DNA of 64,000 bases from Candidatus Daviesbacteria bacterium (GTDB lineage Bacteria; Patescibacteria; Microgenomatia; Daviesbacterales; UBA10151), in assembly GCA_016176335.1 (NCBI GenBank), contig JACOXI010000003.1, positions 372,001 through 436,000 of the forward strand, written 5' to 3'. The notes beneath the pieces are model-generated. The model was not told the DNA's origin. It was given only the letters and a program-made list of their open reading frames with translations, and did not search any database. Shown here piece after piece: positions 26,431 through 35,292 of this stretch. The translations under genes were made by a program, and so were the position numbers. Numbering within the stretch: position 1 is the stretch's first letter; every line of letters begins with the position of its first letter.

Positions 26431-27336
26431 ATGAGCAAAGACATTTCAGTCATAATCAATACCTTAAATGAAGAGAAAAACATTGCAAGAGCAATTGAGT
26501 CTGTTAAATGGGCGGATGAAGTAGTGGTATGTGATATGCACTCCGAAGATAAAACTGTTGAGATTGCTAAAAAATTAGGCGCAAAAGTAATTTCCCATAA
26601 AAGGTTAGATTATGTAGAACCTGCCAGAAATTTTGCCATATCAAAGGCTTCTAATGAATGGATACTGATTGCTGATCCTGATGAGGAGATTCCAGATCAG
26701 TTAGCCAAGAGATTAAAAGAGATTGCAAATAAAATGGAGCAGATAGATTATGTCAGAATACCCAGAAAAAATATTATTTTTGGTAAATGGATGAAAGGAG
26801 CAATGTGGTGGCCTGACTTAAATGTAAGATTTTTTAGGCAAGATAAGGTTAAATGGACCGACAAAATCCATCGACCGCCAGAACTGTTAGGACAAGGATT
26901 AGACTTACCAGCAGAGGAAAAATGGGCGATTATTCATCATAATTATCAGACTATTGGTCAATTTATAGAGAGGATGAACCGTTATACCACAATTGAAGCA
27001 GAGGAATTAAAAAAGCAGGGATACGAATTTAACTGGCAAGACCTTTTTGATAAACCGTTAAATGAGTTTCTTTCAAGATTTTTTGCAAACCGAGGTTTTG
27101 AAGACGGATTACATGGATTGGCTTTAAGTTTATTACAGGGTTTTTCTTTTTTAATAATCTATCTTAAAGTGTGGGAAAATTCTTCATTCAAGGAAGCTGC
27201 GCTTAATCTGGCTGATTTGGAAGCAGACAAATCAAAGATGGGTTATCAAATAAATTACTGGATGAAGGAGATTAAATCATCTAAAAATCCTTTTAAAAGA
27301 TTTTTCTCGAAGTTTAAAGTTTATTTTTTTGAATAA
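26431..27336 (+). CDS. GT2 glycosyltransferase, WaaE/KdtX-like (1)
   Basis: This 301 aa GT2 enzyme resembles the lipopolysaccharide-core transferase family WaaE: VIINTLNEEKNI, AIESVKWADEVVVCDMHSED, KLGAKVISH, AADPDEEIP-like IADPDEEIP (metal site), then PRKNIIFGKWM, WWPDLNVRFF and IHRPPELL. A C-terminal hydrophobic stretch (about 235-255) may dock it on the membrane. It and the next gene are paralogs. A TATAAT at 26412-26417 overlaps the stop of the upstream gene and would give a 7-base leader, but chance is as likely. Confidence 0.82.
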   Translation: MSKDISVIINTLNEEKNIARAIESVKWADEVVVCDMHSEDKTVEIAKKLGAKVISHKRLDYVEPARNFAISKASNEWILIADPDEEIPDQLAKRLKEIANKMEQIDYVRIPRKNIIFGKWMKGAMWWPDLNVRFFRQDKVKWTDKIHRPPELLGQGLDLPAEEKWAIIHHNYQTIGQFIERMNRYTTIEAEELKKQGYEFNWQDLFDKPLNEFLSRFFANRGFEDGLHGLALSLLQGFSFLIIYLKVWENSSFKEAALNLADLEADKSKMGYQINYWMKEIKSSKNPFKRFFSKFKVYFFE

Positions 27337-27342
27337 AGAATT

Positions 27343-28146
27343 ATGTTAAGCGTTGTTGTACTTACGAAAAATGAAGAGGATAGAATAAAGGTTTGTCTTG
27401 AGTCTGTTAAATGGGCTGATGAGATTGTTGTAGTGGATAATGGATCGAAAGATAGCACCTTAGAAATAGCAAAAAGATATACAGATAAAATTTTTAGTGT
27501 GAATCTGCAAGATTTTGCCGCATGGCGAAATTTTGCTGCAGAAAAAGTATTAGGGGATTGGATGTTATTTGTAGACCCGGATGAGAGAGTACTTGAACCT
27601 TTAAAAAAAGAAATAGAAGGTATGATAAGCGTTTCGGATTTTTCCGCATATGCTCTTTCCCGAAAGAATATAATATTTGGAACCGAGGTGAAGTATGGTC
27701 CATTCTGGCCTGATTGGGTAATCAGGCTTTTAAAAAAGGATGATTTTGAAACTTGGGTGGGGAAAATTCATGAATACCCTAAATTTAAAGGCCAACTAGG
27801 ATATAGCAAAAACTCTCTGTTACATCTGACTCATCAGGATCTTGATCGAATAGTTTTAAAAAGTTTGGCATGGAGCAAGATTGATGCCAAATTGAGGTTT
27901 GATGTTAACCACCCAAAAATGAGTGGCATCAGATTTTTAAGGATTTTTATCACAGAGTTTTTTCACCAAGGAATTACAAGAGGCGGTTTTTTTGGCGGCA
28001 CTGTTGGGGTAATGGATTCTATACTACAAGTTTTTAGCTTGTTCATGACCTATGTCAGGCTTTGGCAAATGCAACAAAGGAAACCACTAAGAGAAATTTA
28101 TAGTGATATTGATAAAAAATTAATCGAAGATAACTTCAAATATTAG
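27343..28146 (+). CDS. GT2 glycosyltransferase, WaaE/KdtX-like (2)
   Basis: This 267 aa paralog of the previous gene has VVLTKNEEDRIKVCLESV, KWADEIVVVDNGSKDST, FVDPDERVLEP at the metal site, RKNIIFGTEV, GPFWPDWVIRLL and KIHEYPKF. It is probably a cytoplasmic-face sugar transferase to a lipid-linked acceptor. The six-base gap and common direction suggest one transcript with its neighbours. Confidence 0.82.
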   Translation: MLSVVVLTKNEEDRIKVCLESVKWADEIVVVDNGSKDSTLEIAKRYTDKIFSVNLQDFAAWRNFAAEKVLGDWMLFVDPDERVLEPLKKEIEGMISVSDFSAYALSRKNIIFGTEVKYGPFWPDWVIRLLKKDDFETWVGKIHEYPKFKGQLGYSKNSLLHLTHQDLDRIVLKSLAWSKIDAKLRFDVNHPKMSGIRFLRIFITEFFHQGITRGGFFGGTVGVMDSILQVFSLFMTYVRLWQMQQRKPLREIYSDIDKKLIEDNFKY

Positions 28147-28154
28147 TGAAACTT

Positions 28155-29237
28155 ATGAAAATTGCTATTTATTCCCCGTATTTGGATACCTTTGGCGGCG
28201 GAGAGAAATATATGATGAGTATTGGCGAAATACTTTCCCAAAATAATTTTGAGGTAGATATACTTTTGGATAAGAATTTGGAGAATAAGGATTGCAAGTA
28301 TTTAAAAAATGAATTATCAAAAAGATTTAATTTGAATCTTGAGAGAGTATCTTTTATCAGAGCTCCAATAGGAGAGGGATCTAATTTTTTTTCGAGATTC
28401 TTTTTTTTAAAAAAATATACGGTATTTTTCTATTTGTCAGATGGTAGTATCTTTTATCCAACTGCCAGAAAGAACATTTTACATATCCAATCTCCCATTA
28501 TTGGACAACCTGCAAAAAGTTTATGGGGGAAAATAAAACTAAAGGGGTGGAATTTAATTATTTATAATTCGCAGTTTACCCAAAAATATTCTCAAAACAA
28601 TTGGCCGCTGACGTCTCAAGTGATCTATCCCCCGGTTGATACTGAAAAAATTAAATTACTCGGGAAGAAAAATTATATTTTATCGGTAGGTAGATTTTTT
28701 GGTTACTTAAAAGACAAAAAACACGCAATTATGATCAAAGCATTTAAAGATCTGTATAAAGGTAAAAAAGTAGATGGTTGGAGTTTGTATTTGGTTGGAG
28801 TGGCATCAAAAGGAGATGAGCCTTATCTCATGCAATTACGCAATTTATCCAAAGGGTTTCCTATCAACTTTTATCCGAATTTAGCATATAACGCACTCAT
28901 GACACTTTATGGACAGTCAAGTATTTACTGGCATGCTGCAGGTTTTGGAGAGGAAGATCCGACCAAGATGGAACATTTTGGAATATCAACAGTTGAGGCA
29001 ATGGCAGCAGGCTCTGTGCCAGTGGTTGTAAATGGTGGAGGACAAACAGAAATTGTAGAAGACGGAAAGAGCGGTTTTTTGTGGAATTCTCTAAAAGATT
29101 TGCAAAGATTTACAACTTCGTTAATTAAAGACCAAAATTTAAGGTCTAAATTATCACAAAATGCGGTTTTGGCTTCTCATAAATTTTCCAAAAAAAGATT
29201 TGAGAAAGAAATTTTAAAGGTAGTTGATTATTTATGA
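28155..29237 (+). CDS. GT4 glycosyltransferase, ALG2/ALG11-like
   Basis: This 360 aa retaining GT-B enzyme has the N-terminal SPYLDTFGGGEKYMM donor/acceptor loop and, in the second domain, EHFGISTVEAMAAG (E-x7-E near 273-281) followed by VVVNGGGQTEIV. GGGE(K/R) starts are known in ALG2/ALG11-type mannosyltransferases, so a mannose-like donor is a reasonable guess. I chose the ATG at 28155; a GTG at 28146 overlaps the upstream stop and would add three residues. Overlaps the next gene by ATGA. Confidence 0.82.
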   Translation: MKIAIYSPYLDTFGGGEKYMMSIGEILSQNNFEVDILLDKNLENKDCKYLKNELSKRFNLNLERVSFIRAPIGEGSNFFSRFFFLKKYTVFFYLSDGSIFYPTARKNILHIQSPIIGQPAKSLWGKIKLKGWNLIIYNSQFTQKYSQNNWPLTSQVIYPPVDTEKIKLLGKKNYILSVGRFFGYLKDKKHAIMIKAFKDLYKGKKVDGWSLYLVGVASKGDEPYLMQLRNLSKGFPINFYPNLAYNALMTLYGQSSIYWHAAGFGEEDPTKMEHFGISTVEAMAAGSVPVVVNGGGQTEIVEDGKSGFLWNSLKDLQRFTTSLIKDQNLRSKLSQNAVLASHKFSKKRFEKEILKVVDYL

Positions 29238-30613
29238 AAAGATTTTTTCAAAAAACAACAGTCTGGGTATCAATTTTCTTTTTACTAAGCTCCATTTTTA
29301 GACTATCCAATCTTAATTTGATGGAGTTTAAATCTGATGAGGCTACAACCGTTTTTCAAACTATCCAGTTTTTTGACCGTCCATATCTGATTGCGCGGGG
29401 TTTGATTTCAGGAACAGGAGTCTACAATTTTCCTTTGTTCAATTATTTGATAATTATTATTGCTGCTGTATCAAAAGATCCCCAAGTTTTAAGCTGGATG
29501 ATTGCTTTAATCAACAGTGTACTGGTGGGTATTTTCTTCTTATTGGTTAAAAGATATTACAATTTTTTAACAGCTATCCTGGCCGCAACACTTTTGGCAT
29601 TTTCACCATGGGCTGTGATTTTCTCCCGCAAGATTTGGGCGCAAGATTTGATTAATCTTTTGCTGATTCCCATTCTATGGCTGTTGCATGAGATTATTTT
29701 AAAAAAGACCACCAAAGTTTTTTTACCCCTATTTGCGCTGCTGACTTTATTAATACAGCTTCATGGTTCAGGATTATTTTTTGCAGCCGTCACAGTAATT
29801 GTTTTGCTGATTTTGCGTGTCAGGGTGAAATTTAAACAAGCCTTAGCAGGCATTTTAATCGGGTTAATACCTATCCTGCCTTATGTTTTTTTTCAAATTA
29901 ATTCCTATCCTTCATGCCCCGATTGCGAAGCTTTCTTAAACTACCAGCAGTCTTTTCGCATATTTGACTTTAACAATTTCCTCAAGCCCTTTCAAATTAT
30001 CAGCGGTTTAGGGTATCATTTTGTTTTAGGTAAAAGTTATACTGATTTTATTGCTGTTTATCCTTTAGTTAATCAATTAAAATATATTTTCTTCACAGGA
30101 TTTTTTGTTACTTTAATGGGTATACTTTTTGTGATTGCAAAAAAACAAAAGTATCTTTTTTTAGTTATATATTTTGTTACTCTTCCCTTTTTGTTCTTTA
30201 TTACTAAAACACCAGCATATATGCATTATTTTGTTATCATTATACCCGTGAGCACTCTTTTATTTGCAGTCTCTTTAAGTACTGCCTATTCTTTTTTACG
30301 GAATAAGCTTTTGAGAGCATCCATCATAACCTATTTCTTGCTATTTCTTGCTTCAAACATTGCCTTCCTTATTTTCTTTAATAATTTTCTGGCAGTTAAA
30401 AAGCAAATTGACGGAGATTATGGACCAGTATACTCTGTGACCAAAAGCTTCATTGAAAAGGAAACAAGCGATTACAAAAGCCTGCCTTATTATCAATTTC
30501 TCAAAAGTTATGCTTACATGTATGCCCAGTCAAAAAATTTTCATACTAAACTGGGGGAATTTTTTTTGGAAAAAGGCGAATATGATTTAGCAGCACAGGA
30601 GTTGAAAAAATGA
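29234..30613 (+). CDS. GT39-like GT-C glycosyltransferase
   Basis: This 459 aa polytopic protein has the GT39 start: a first helix, FRLSNLNLMEFKSDEATTV with the acidic pair D-E near 37-38, a G/Y loop (GTGVYNFPLFNY), FSPWAVIFSRKIWAQD and about ten helices in all. The C-terminal tail is short. It is more distant from the four-paralog set than those are from each other. Coupled by ATGA to both neighbours. Confidence 0.78.
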   Translation: MKRFFQKTTVWVSIFFLLSSIFRLSNLNLMEFKSDEATTVFQTIQFFDRPYLIARGLISGTGVYNFPLFNYLIIIIAAVSKDPQVLSWMIALINSVLVGIFFLLVKRYYNFLTAILAATLLAFSPWAVIFSRKIWAQDLINLLLIPILWLLHEIILKKTTKVFLPLFALLTLLIQLHGSGLFFAAVTVIVLLILRVRVKFKQALAGILIGLIPILPYVFFQINSYPSCPDCEAFLNYQQSFRIFDFNNFLKPFQIISGLGYHFVLGKSYTDFIAVYPLVNQLKYIFFTGFFVTLMGILFVIAKKQKYLFLVIYFVTLPFLFFITKTPAYMHYFVIIIPVSTLLFAVSLSTAYSFLRNKLLRASIITYFLLFLASNIAFLIFFNNFLAVKKQIDGDYGPVYSVTKSFIEKETSDYKSLPYYQFLKSYAYMYAQSKNFHTKLGEFFLEKGEYDLAAQELKK

Positions 30614-32049
30614 AGAAGCTAATAATTTTCCTGATAGTTTTAATTTTTACTTTTATTTTAAGAGCTCACAATTTTGACCGCATACCGGCAATGGGACATT
30701 TAGAGGAGCAAATGTTTGCCTGGGCAGGAATTCACCTGATTGAAAGAGGAGTGCCACTTGCCTGGTCATCCTTGGATTTTCCGGAAAGGGCCATAGTCTA
30801 TAAAGGGCCAGTTTCTTATAAAGGCGGAGACCCAGTTGTTCATGTAAATTTAGTTCAGCCTTGGCTGGAGCAACCGCCACTTTTCTCACTTTTAGTAGGC
30901 AGTTTTGCTCATTGGTATAAGGTAGATCGTAATGGAGTAATTCCCACCTCATTTATAAGAACACCGATAGTGATAATTTCAATTTTTACATCTGTGATGA
31001 TTTTTTTGGTTGCCAGGCTTATTTCCGGTTATTGGACTGGTATTTTGGCGATGCTTATTTATGGTGTTACTCCTATTTTAGTTTTAGGATCGAGATTGGC
31101 TGTGCCGGAAAACGTAATTGCTTTAGTATATCTTATAATTATCTACTTACTTCTAAAATTTCAGCAAAATCCAAAATTTAAATTTATTGTTTTAATACCT
31201 TTGTTAGTAGGTATAGCAGGACTTTCTAAAGCCACAGGCTTTTTTATTATCTTTTTAGCAATTTATATTGTACTAATAAAGCATCAATTTAAAAGAGCGT
31301 TTTATCTTTTTGTGGCTACTCTTCCTTTCGTGGCTTTATTTTTTGCCTACGGGCTTTATTTTGATCAAGAAATTTTTTGGAAGATTACTGCTATTCAATC
31401 ATTTCGCCCGGTAGGTTTTGGAAACTTGGGTTGGTTTTTTGTTTCGCCAGCCTATGATATTACTGAACTGGTGGATGGATGGTTTATTTTTTTGCTGCTT
31501 TCTGCGGCCTTTTTCCTTTTTTCTCCACAAGCGGGTCTGAAAAGGTTTATCAGTCTGTCTTTTATTTTCTGGCTAGCCGTGGTGATGGTTTCCGGAGGAG
31601 AGACAGATCTTTTACCTTGGTATAGATATCCTTCATATCCGCTGCTGGCAATTATGGGAGCTTGGGGTTTACAGATTCTGGTCAAGCGGGCTGATTTCTT
31701 TGCCGCTTTTTTGACAACTGGATTGCTCTTGGGTAATAGGATGCTTTTGGTTAACCCTTTTCGTCCTAATATAACTCCTATAAATTTTAGATTGGTTTTT
31801 TTGCTACTTTTATTACCAGCTCTTTTAATAACAATTTTTAACAAAAGTTATTTGGAAAAACTTATTAAAGTGGTGCTTATTTTAGTCGTTATTACAGGCA
31901 TGTATTTTAATACAAGTTATTTATACAATATCTTTGAATTGAAGTGTGAGAGTCGGACTTGTCCAATAGGACCTTCCACCAAGCTTTCTACTATTAGCTT
32001 CCCATTCATCTGGCGATGGCTGGTTTTAGGTGAACCTAAACTAAGATAA
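30610..32049 (+). CDS. GT39-like GT-C glycosyltransferase with altered acidic motif
   Basis: This 479 aa polytopic protein has PAMGHLEEQMFAWAG in the first outer loop, so the usual Asp-Glu pair reads Glu-Glu. Further blocks are a long loop with YKGPVSYKGGDPVVHVN, QPPLFSLLVGSF-like EQPPLFSLLV, and GSRLAVPENVIAL, typical of PMT_2 proteins. About ten or eleven hydrophobic segments. Linked to its upstream neighbour by ATGA, with three bases to the next gene. Whether EE supports catalysis is not known. Confidence 0.72.
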   Translation: MKKLIIFLIVLIFTFILRAHNFDRIPAMGHLEEQMFAWAGIHLIERGVPLAWSSLDFPERAIVYKGPVSYKGGDPVVHVNLVQPWLEQPPLFSLLVGSFAHWYKVDRNGVIPTSFIRTPIVIISIFTSVMIFLVARLISGYWTGILAMLIYGVTPILVLGSRLAVPENVIALVYLIIIYLLLKFQQNPKFKFIVLIPLLVGIAGLSKATGFFIIFLAIYIVLIKHQFKRAFYLFVATLPFVALFFAYGLYFDQEIFWKITAIQSFRPVGFGNLGWFFVSPAYDITELVDGWFIFLLLSAAFFLFSPQAGLKRFISLSFIFWLAVVMVSGGETDLLPWYRYPSYPLLAIMGAWGLQILVKRADFFAAFLTTGLLLGNRMLLVNPFRPNITPINFRLVFLLLLLPALLITIFNKSYLEKLIKVVLILVVITGMYFNTSYLYNIFELKCESRTCPIGPSTKLSTISFPFIWRWLVLGEPKLR

Positions 32050-32052
32050 ATT

Positions 32053-33669
32053 ATGGATAAAAAAGTTAACATAGTTTTATTTACTTTAATACTGCTAATA
32101 GCCTTTCTCTTAAGATTCTATCAAGTTAATGATCTTCCTCCGTCTTTAAACTGGGACGAGGTGTCAATTGGCTATAATGCTTATTCGATCTTCAAAACAG
32201 GTAGAGATGAGTGGGGGCAATTTTTGCCTTTAAGTTTTAGAGCCTTTGGTGATTATAAATTACCTCTTTACATTTACCTGGATGTGCCGTTTGTGGCTAT
32301 CTTAGGTTTGAATGAAATAGCAGTGAGACTTCCTTCTGTGGTATCGGGAATAGGGGTGGTAGTGCTTATTTTTCTGATATTAAAAGAATTAACAAAGAGT
32401 ATTTATCTTTCTCTTTGGGGGATGTTTATGAGTGCAATTCTGCCTTGGTTGGTAGTTTTTTCCCGTATTGCCTTAGAGGCAAATCTGGCTCTTTTTTTAA
32501 CGACTGCTTCGTTTTATTTGTTTTTACTTTCTCAAAGAAAAAAGAAATTATTACCTTTATCTGCCATCCTCTTAGGGTTATCAACTTTCTCTTATAATAG
32601 CAGCAGAGTATTAGTCTTACCCTTTGTAATACTTGCAGCAATTTTTCTCTTTAGTTCTTCAAAGATTAAAGAAGTATTTATTCCTTTAGTAGTCTTGCTA
32701 ATATTTATTAGTGTGGCTTTCTTTCAAGCTCTTGCGGTTGATTCCGGAGCGAGGTATAGATGGACGACTATTCTGGATGAGGGAGCAATCGAAAGCATCA
32801 ATCAACTCCGCGGATCATCTAACCTGCCATCAATACTGAACCAATTGGTATATAATAAAGCTACTTATTTTCTGGTTGAATCCTCCAAAAACTACCTGTC
32901 TCATTTTGATCCGAATTTTTTATTTCTGAGGGGGGGATCAAACTTTCAATTTTCTGTCCCTGGAACCGGCCAAATATACTTGGGAATGCTACCTTTTATT
33001 CTATTGGGAATTTGGCAAATGATGAAACAAAGGAAAAACTGGCAGCTGTTTATACTAGGTTGGATGCTGATTGCGCCAATTCCCGGGGCAATCACCAGAG
33101 ATGCTCCTCATTCTCTAAGAACTATTTTTTTGACTATACCGTTACTTTTGAGTGCGGTTATAGGAATAAAATGGAGCAAGGATTTTTTACCTGCAAAAAT
33201 TTTCCATCCCTTGTCAGTCCTTACAGTATTGGTACTGCTTGGTAGCACCTACATGTTTTGGCAAAACTATACTGGTGATTACCGAAAAGAATATTCCTGG
33301 TCTTGGCAATACGGATACAAGGAGGCTTTAGAGTTTGTCAAGACACATCAAGCCAATTATGATCGGATTGTTTTTAGTAAAATTTACGGTGAACCTCATG
33401 AATTTGTACTTTTTTACTTGAATTACGATCCTCATAAGTACCAAACCAGTAAAAATTTAATTAGGTACCGACAATCTGACTGGTTCTGGGTAGATAGATT
33501 TGACAAGTTTGAATTTATAAATGATTGGGAAATCAATGACAAGGTTTTAGGTATGAAGAATACTTTACTTATTACCAGCCCTCAAAATTTCCCGGCAAAT
33601 TCTCAAATTTTAAAAACCATTAATTTTTTAGACGGAAAGAAGGCTTTTGAGATAGTAGCGGTGAACTAA
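32053..33669 (+). CDS. GT39/ArnT-like glycosyltransferase, paralog B
   Basis: This 538 aa protein is the first of a tandem triplet. LLRFYQVNDLPPSLNWDE places the acidic pair at D35-E36, followed by GYNAYSIFKTGRDEWGQ, LPLYIYLDVP, LPWLVVFSRIALEAN, and further on APIPGAITRDAPHSLR. The soluble tail carries DRFDKFEFINDW, which has counterparts in the other paralogs. Membrane transferase using polyprenyl-phosphate sugar (family knowledge); the specific sugar is unknown. Confidence 0.83.
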   Translation: MDKKVNIVLFTLILLIAFLLRFYQVNDLPPSLNWDEVSIGYNAYSIFKTGRDEWGQFLPLSFRAFGDYKLPLYIYLDVPFVAILGLNEIAVRLPSVVSGIGVVVLIFLILKELTKSIYLSLWGMFMSAILPWLVVFSRIALEANLALFLTTASFYLFLLSQRKKKLLPLSAILLGLSTFSYNSSRVLVLPFVILAAIFLFSSSKIKEVFIPLVVLLIFISVAFFQALAVDSGARYRWTTILDEGAIESINQLRGSSNLPSILNQLVYNKATYFLVESSKNYLSHFDPNFLFLRGGSNFQFSVPGTGQIYLGMLPFILLGIWQMMKQRKNWQLFILGWMLIAPIPGAITRDAPHSLRTIFLTIPLLLSAVIGIKWSKDFLPAKIFHPLSVLTVLVLLGSTYMFWQNYTGDYRKEYSWSWQYGYKEALEFVKTHQANYDRIVFSKIYGEPHEFVLFYLNYDPHKYQTSKNLIRYRQSDWFWVDRFDKFEFINDWEINDKVLGMKNTLLITSPQNFPANSQILKTINFLDGKKAFEIVAVN

Positions 33670-33675
33670 CTACGT

Positions 33676-33687
33676 TATAATTAAAGT
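33676..33687 (+). promoter_or_regulatory. perfect TATAAT six bases before an ATG (internal leaderless promoter)
   Basis: TATAAT at 33676-33681 in the 18-base gap between two array genes; +1 is expected at 33688, the A of the ATG. No good -35 at 16-18 bases. This could start a secondary transcript inside the long array. Confidence 0.5.
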
Positions 33688-35292
33688 ATGAGGATTTTGC
33701 TGGGAATTTTTTTATTAGGTTTTATTTTGAGAGTTATTTTTTTAGATGTTGCTCCACCGGGGTTTAACGCTGATGAGGCAGCCTTAGGTTACAACGCTTA
33801 CTCTATAATAAAAACCGGAAAAGATGAGTGGGGTACCAGTTTCCCTCTGGTTTTTAAATCCTTTTCAGATTATAAACCTGGATTATATGTTTATTTGACC
33901 ATCCCCTTTGTCTGGCTGTTAGGATTAAATGAGTTTTCAGTAAGAATACCTTCAATTTTATTAGGGTCCTTCTCAATAGTGCTAATCTATTTTTTATCAA
34001 AAGAGCTGTTCAAGAAAGAAGCAGTAGCTTTAGCTTGCGCTTTTCTGTTAAGCATTTCCCCCTGGCATCTGCACTTTTCCCGGGGGGCTTGGGAAACCAA
34101 TGCAGCCACTTTTTTTATCCTTTTAGGAGTATACACCTTTATTAAATCTTTTAAAAACCACCGCTTGTTATGGATATCTGCAGCAGCTTTTATTGCCTCT
34201 ATGTATACATATCAAAGCCCTCGGGTAGTAGTACCCGGATTAATTTTGTTATTTATAATCTTCTATTGGAAGAGACTGGTGGTAAAGAAAAATATTCCGG
34301 TGGTTGTTCTGGCAGTCATCTTATTACTTCCGCTGGTTTTCATTCTAGTTAGCACAGCCGGCTTGGCCAGGTTTAAGGGGGTATCGATTTTCTCCGACAC
34401 AGGTCCAATTAATCCGGTGAATGAAGAGAGAGGTCAACATCAAGATCCTTCCTCCTTTTGGATCAGATTCTTTCACAATAAAGCAGAAGTTTACGCTCGT
34501 AATTTCTTCGGTCATTATCTTGATCATTTTAATCCTAACTTTCTCTTTACTTTGGGCGACCCTCTCAAAAGAAATAAAGTGCCTGATATGGGACAGATGT
34601 ATATTTTTGAGATAGTAACTCTTGTTTCGGGATTATATTTTATTATCAGAAGTAAATTTAGTAATACTAAGGTAGTGTTTTTGTGGCTTCTGGTAGCTCC
34701 TTTAGCCTCTTCCTTGACTTATCAGACACCACACGCCCTAAGAGTTCATAATATGGTTATACCCCTCACTTTAATTTCCGGTTTAGGACTCGGTATGTTA
34801 TGGGAAAATTTGCCGCGTCTTGCCTGGTCGGTAAAGTATCTAGCTAAAAGTGCGGTTGTTATAGTGATAGGTCTTTCTGTGGTCAGTTACTTGGATAGAT
34901 ATTATCTTCATTTGCCAAAACAATATGCGCTAGAATGGGAGTACGGTTTTTCTCAAGTGATACCATATATCGTAGAAAATCAAAATAACTATCAGAAGAT
35001 TATCATTACAGACAGATACGACCAGCCTTATATCTTATTGTTGTTTTATTCAAAATATGATCCGGCAAGATATCATAAGCAGAATAAAGAAATGGGCGAA
35101 GATAAATTTGGTTTTTTCACAATTACCTCTTTTGATAAATTCAATTTTAGACCAATAGGTAAAGAAGAAATTCACAAAAGTAAAAACACTCTATATATTG
35201 GAACAAATGAAGAAATTGGCGAAGATCAGATTCCATTGAAGGTGATTAATTTCCCAAATGGAATACCCGCCTTTAAGATTGTAGGGACTTGA
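33688..35292 (+). CDS. GT39/ArnT-like glycosyltransferase, paralog C
   Basis: The 534 aa second member of the triplet has FLDVAPPGFNADEAALGYN with D29-E30, AYSIIKTGKDEWGTSFP, GLYVYLTIPF, SPWHLHFSRGAWETN, TYQTPHALRVHN and a tail with SFDKFNFRP. It is preceded by a perfect -10 placed for leaderless transcription, unlike most genes in the array. The next gene starts on its stop codon (TGATG). Confidence 0.83.
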   Translation: MRILLGIFLLGFILRVIFLDVAPPGFNADEAALGYNAYSIIKTGKDEWGTSFPLVFKSFSDYKPGLYVYLTIPFVWLLGLNEFSVRIPSILLGSFSIVLIYFLSKELFKKEAVALACAFLLSISPWHLHFSRGAWETNAATFFILLGVYTFIKSFKNHRLLWISAAAFIASMYTYQSPRVVVPGLILLFIIFYWKRLVVKKNIPVVVLAVILLLPLVFILVSTAGLARFKGVSIFSDTGPINPVNEERGQHQDPSSFWIRFFHNKAEVYARNFFGHYLDHFNPNFLFTLGDPLKRNKVPDMGQMYIFEIVTLVSGLYFIIRSKFSNTKVVFLWLLVAPLASSLTYQTPHALRVHNMVIPLTLISGLGLGMLWENLPRLAWSVKYLAKSAVVIVIGLSVVSYLDRYYLHLPKQYALEWEYGFSQVIPYIVENQNNYQKIIITDRYDQPYILLLFYSKYDPARYHKQNKEMGEDKFGFFTITSFDKFNFRPIGKEEIHKSKNTLYIGTNEEIGEDQIPLKVINFPNGIPAFKIVGT

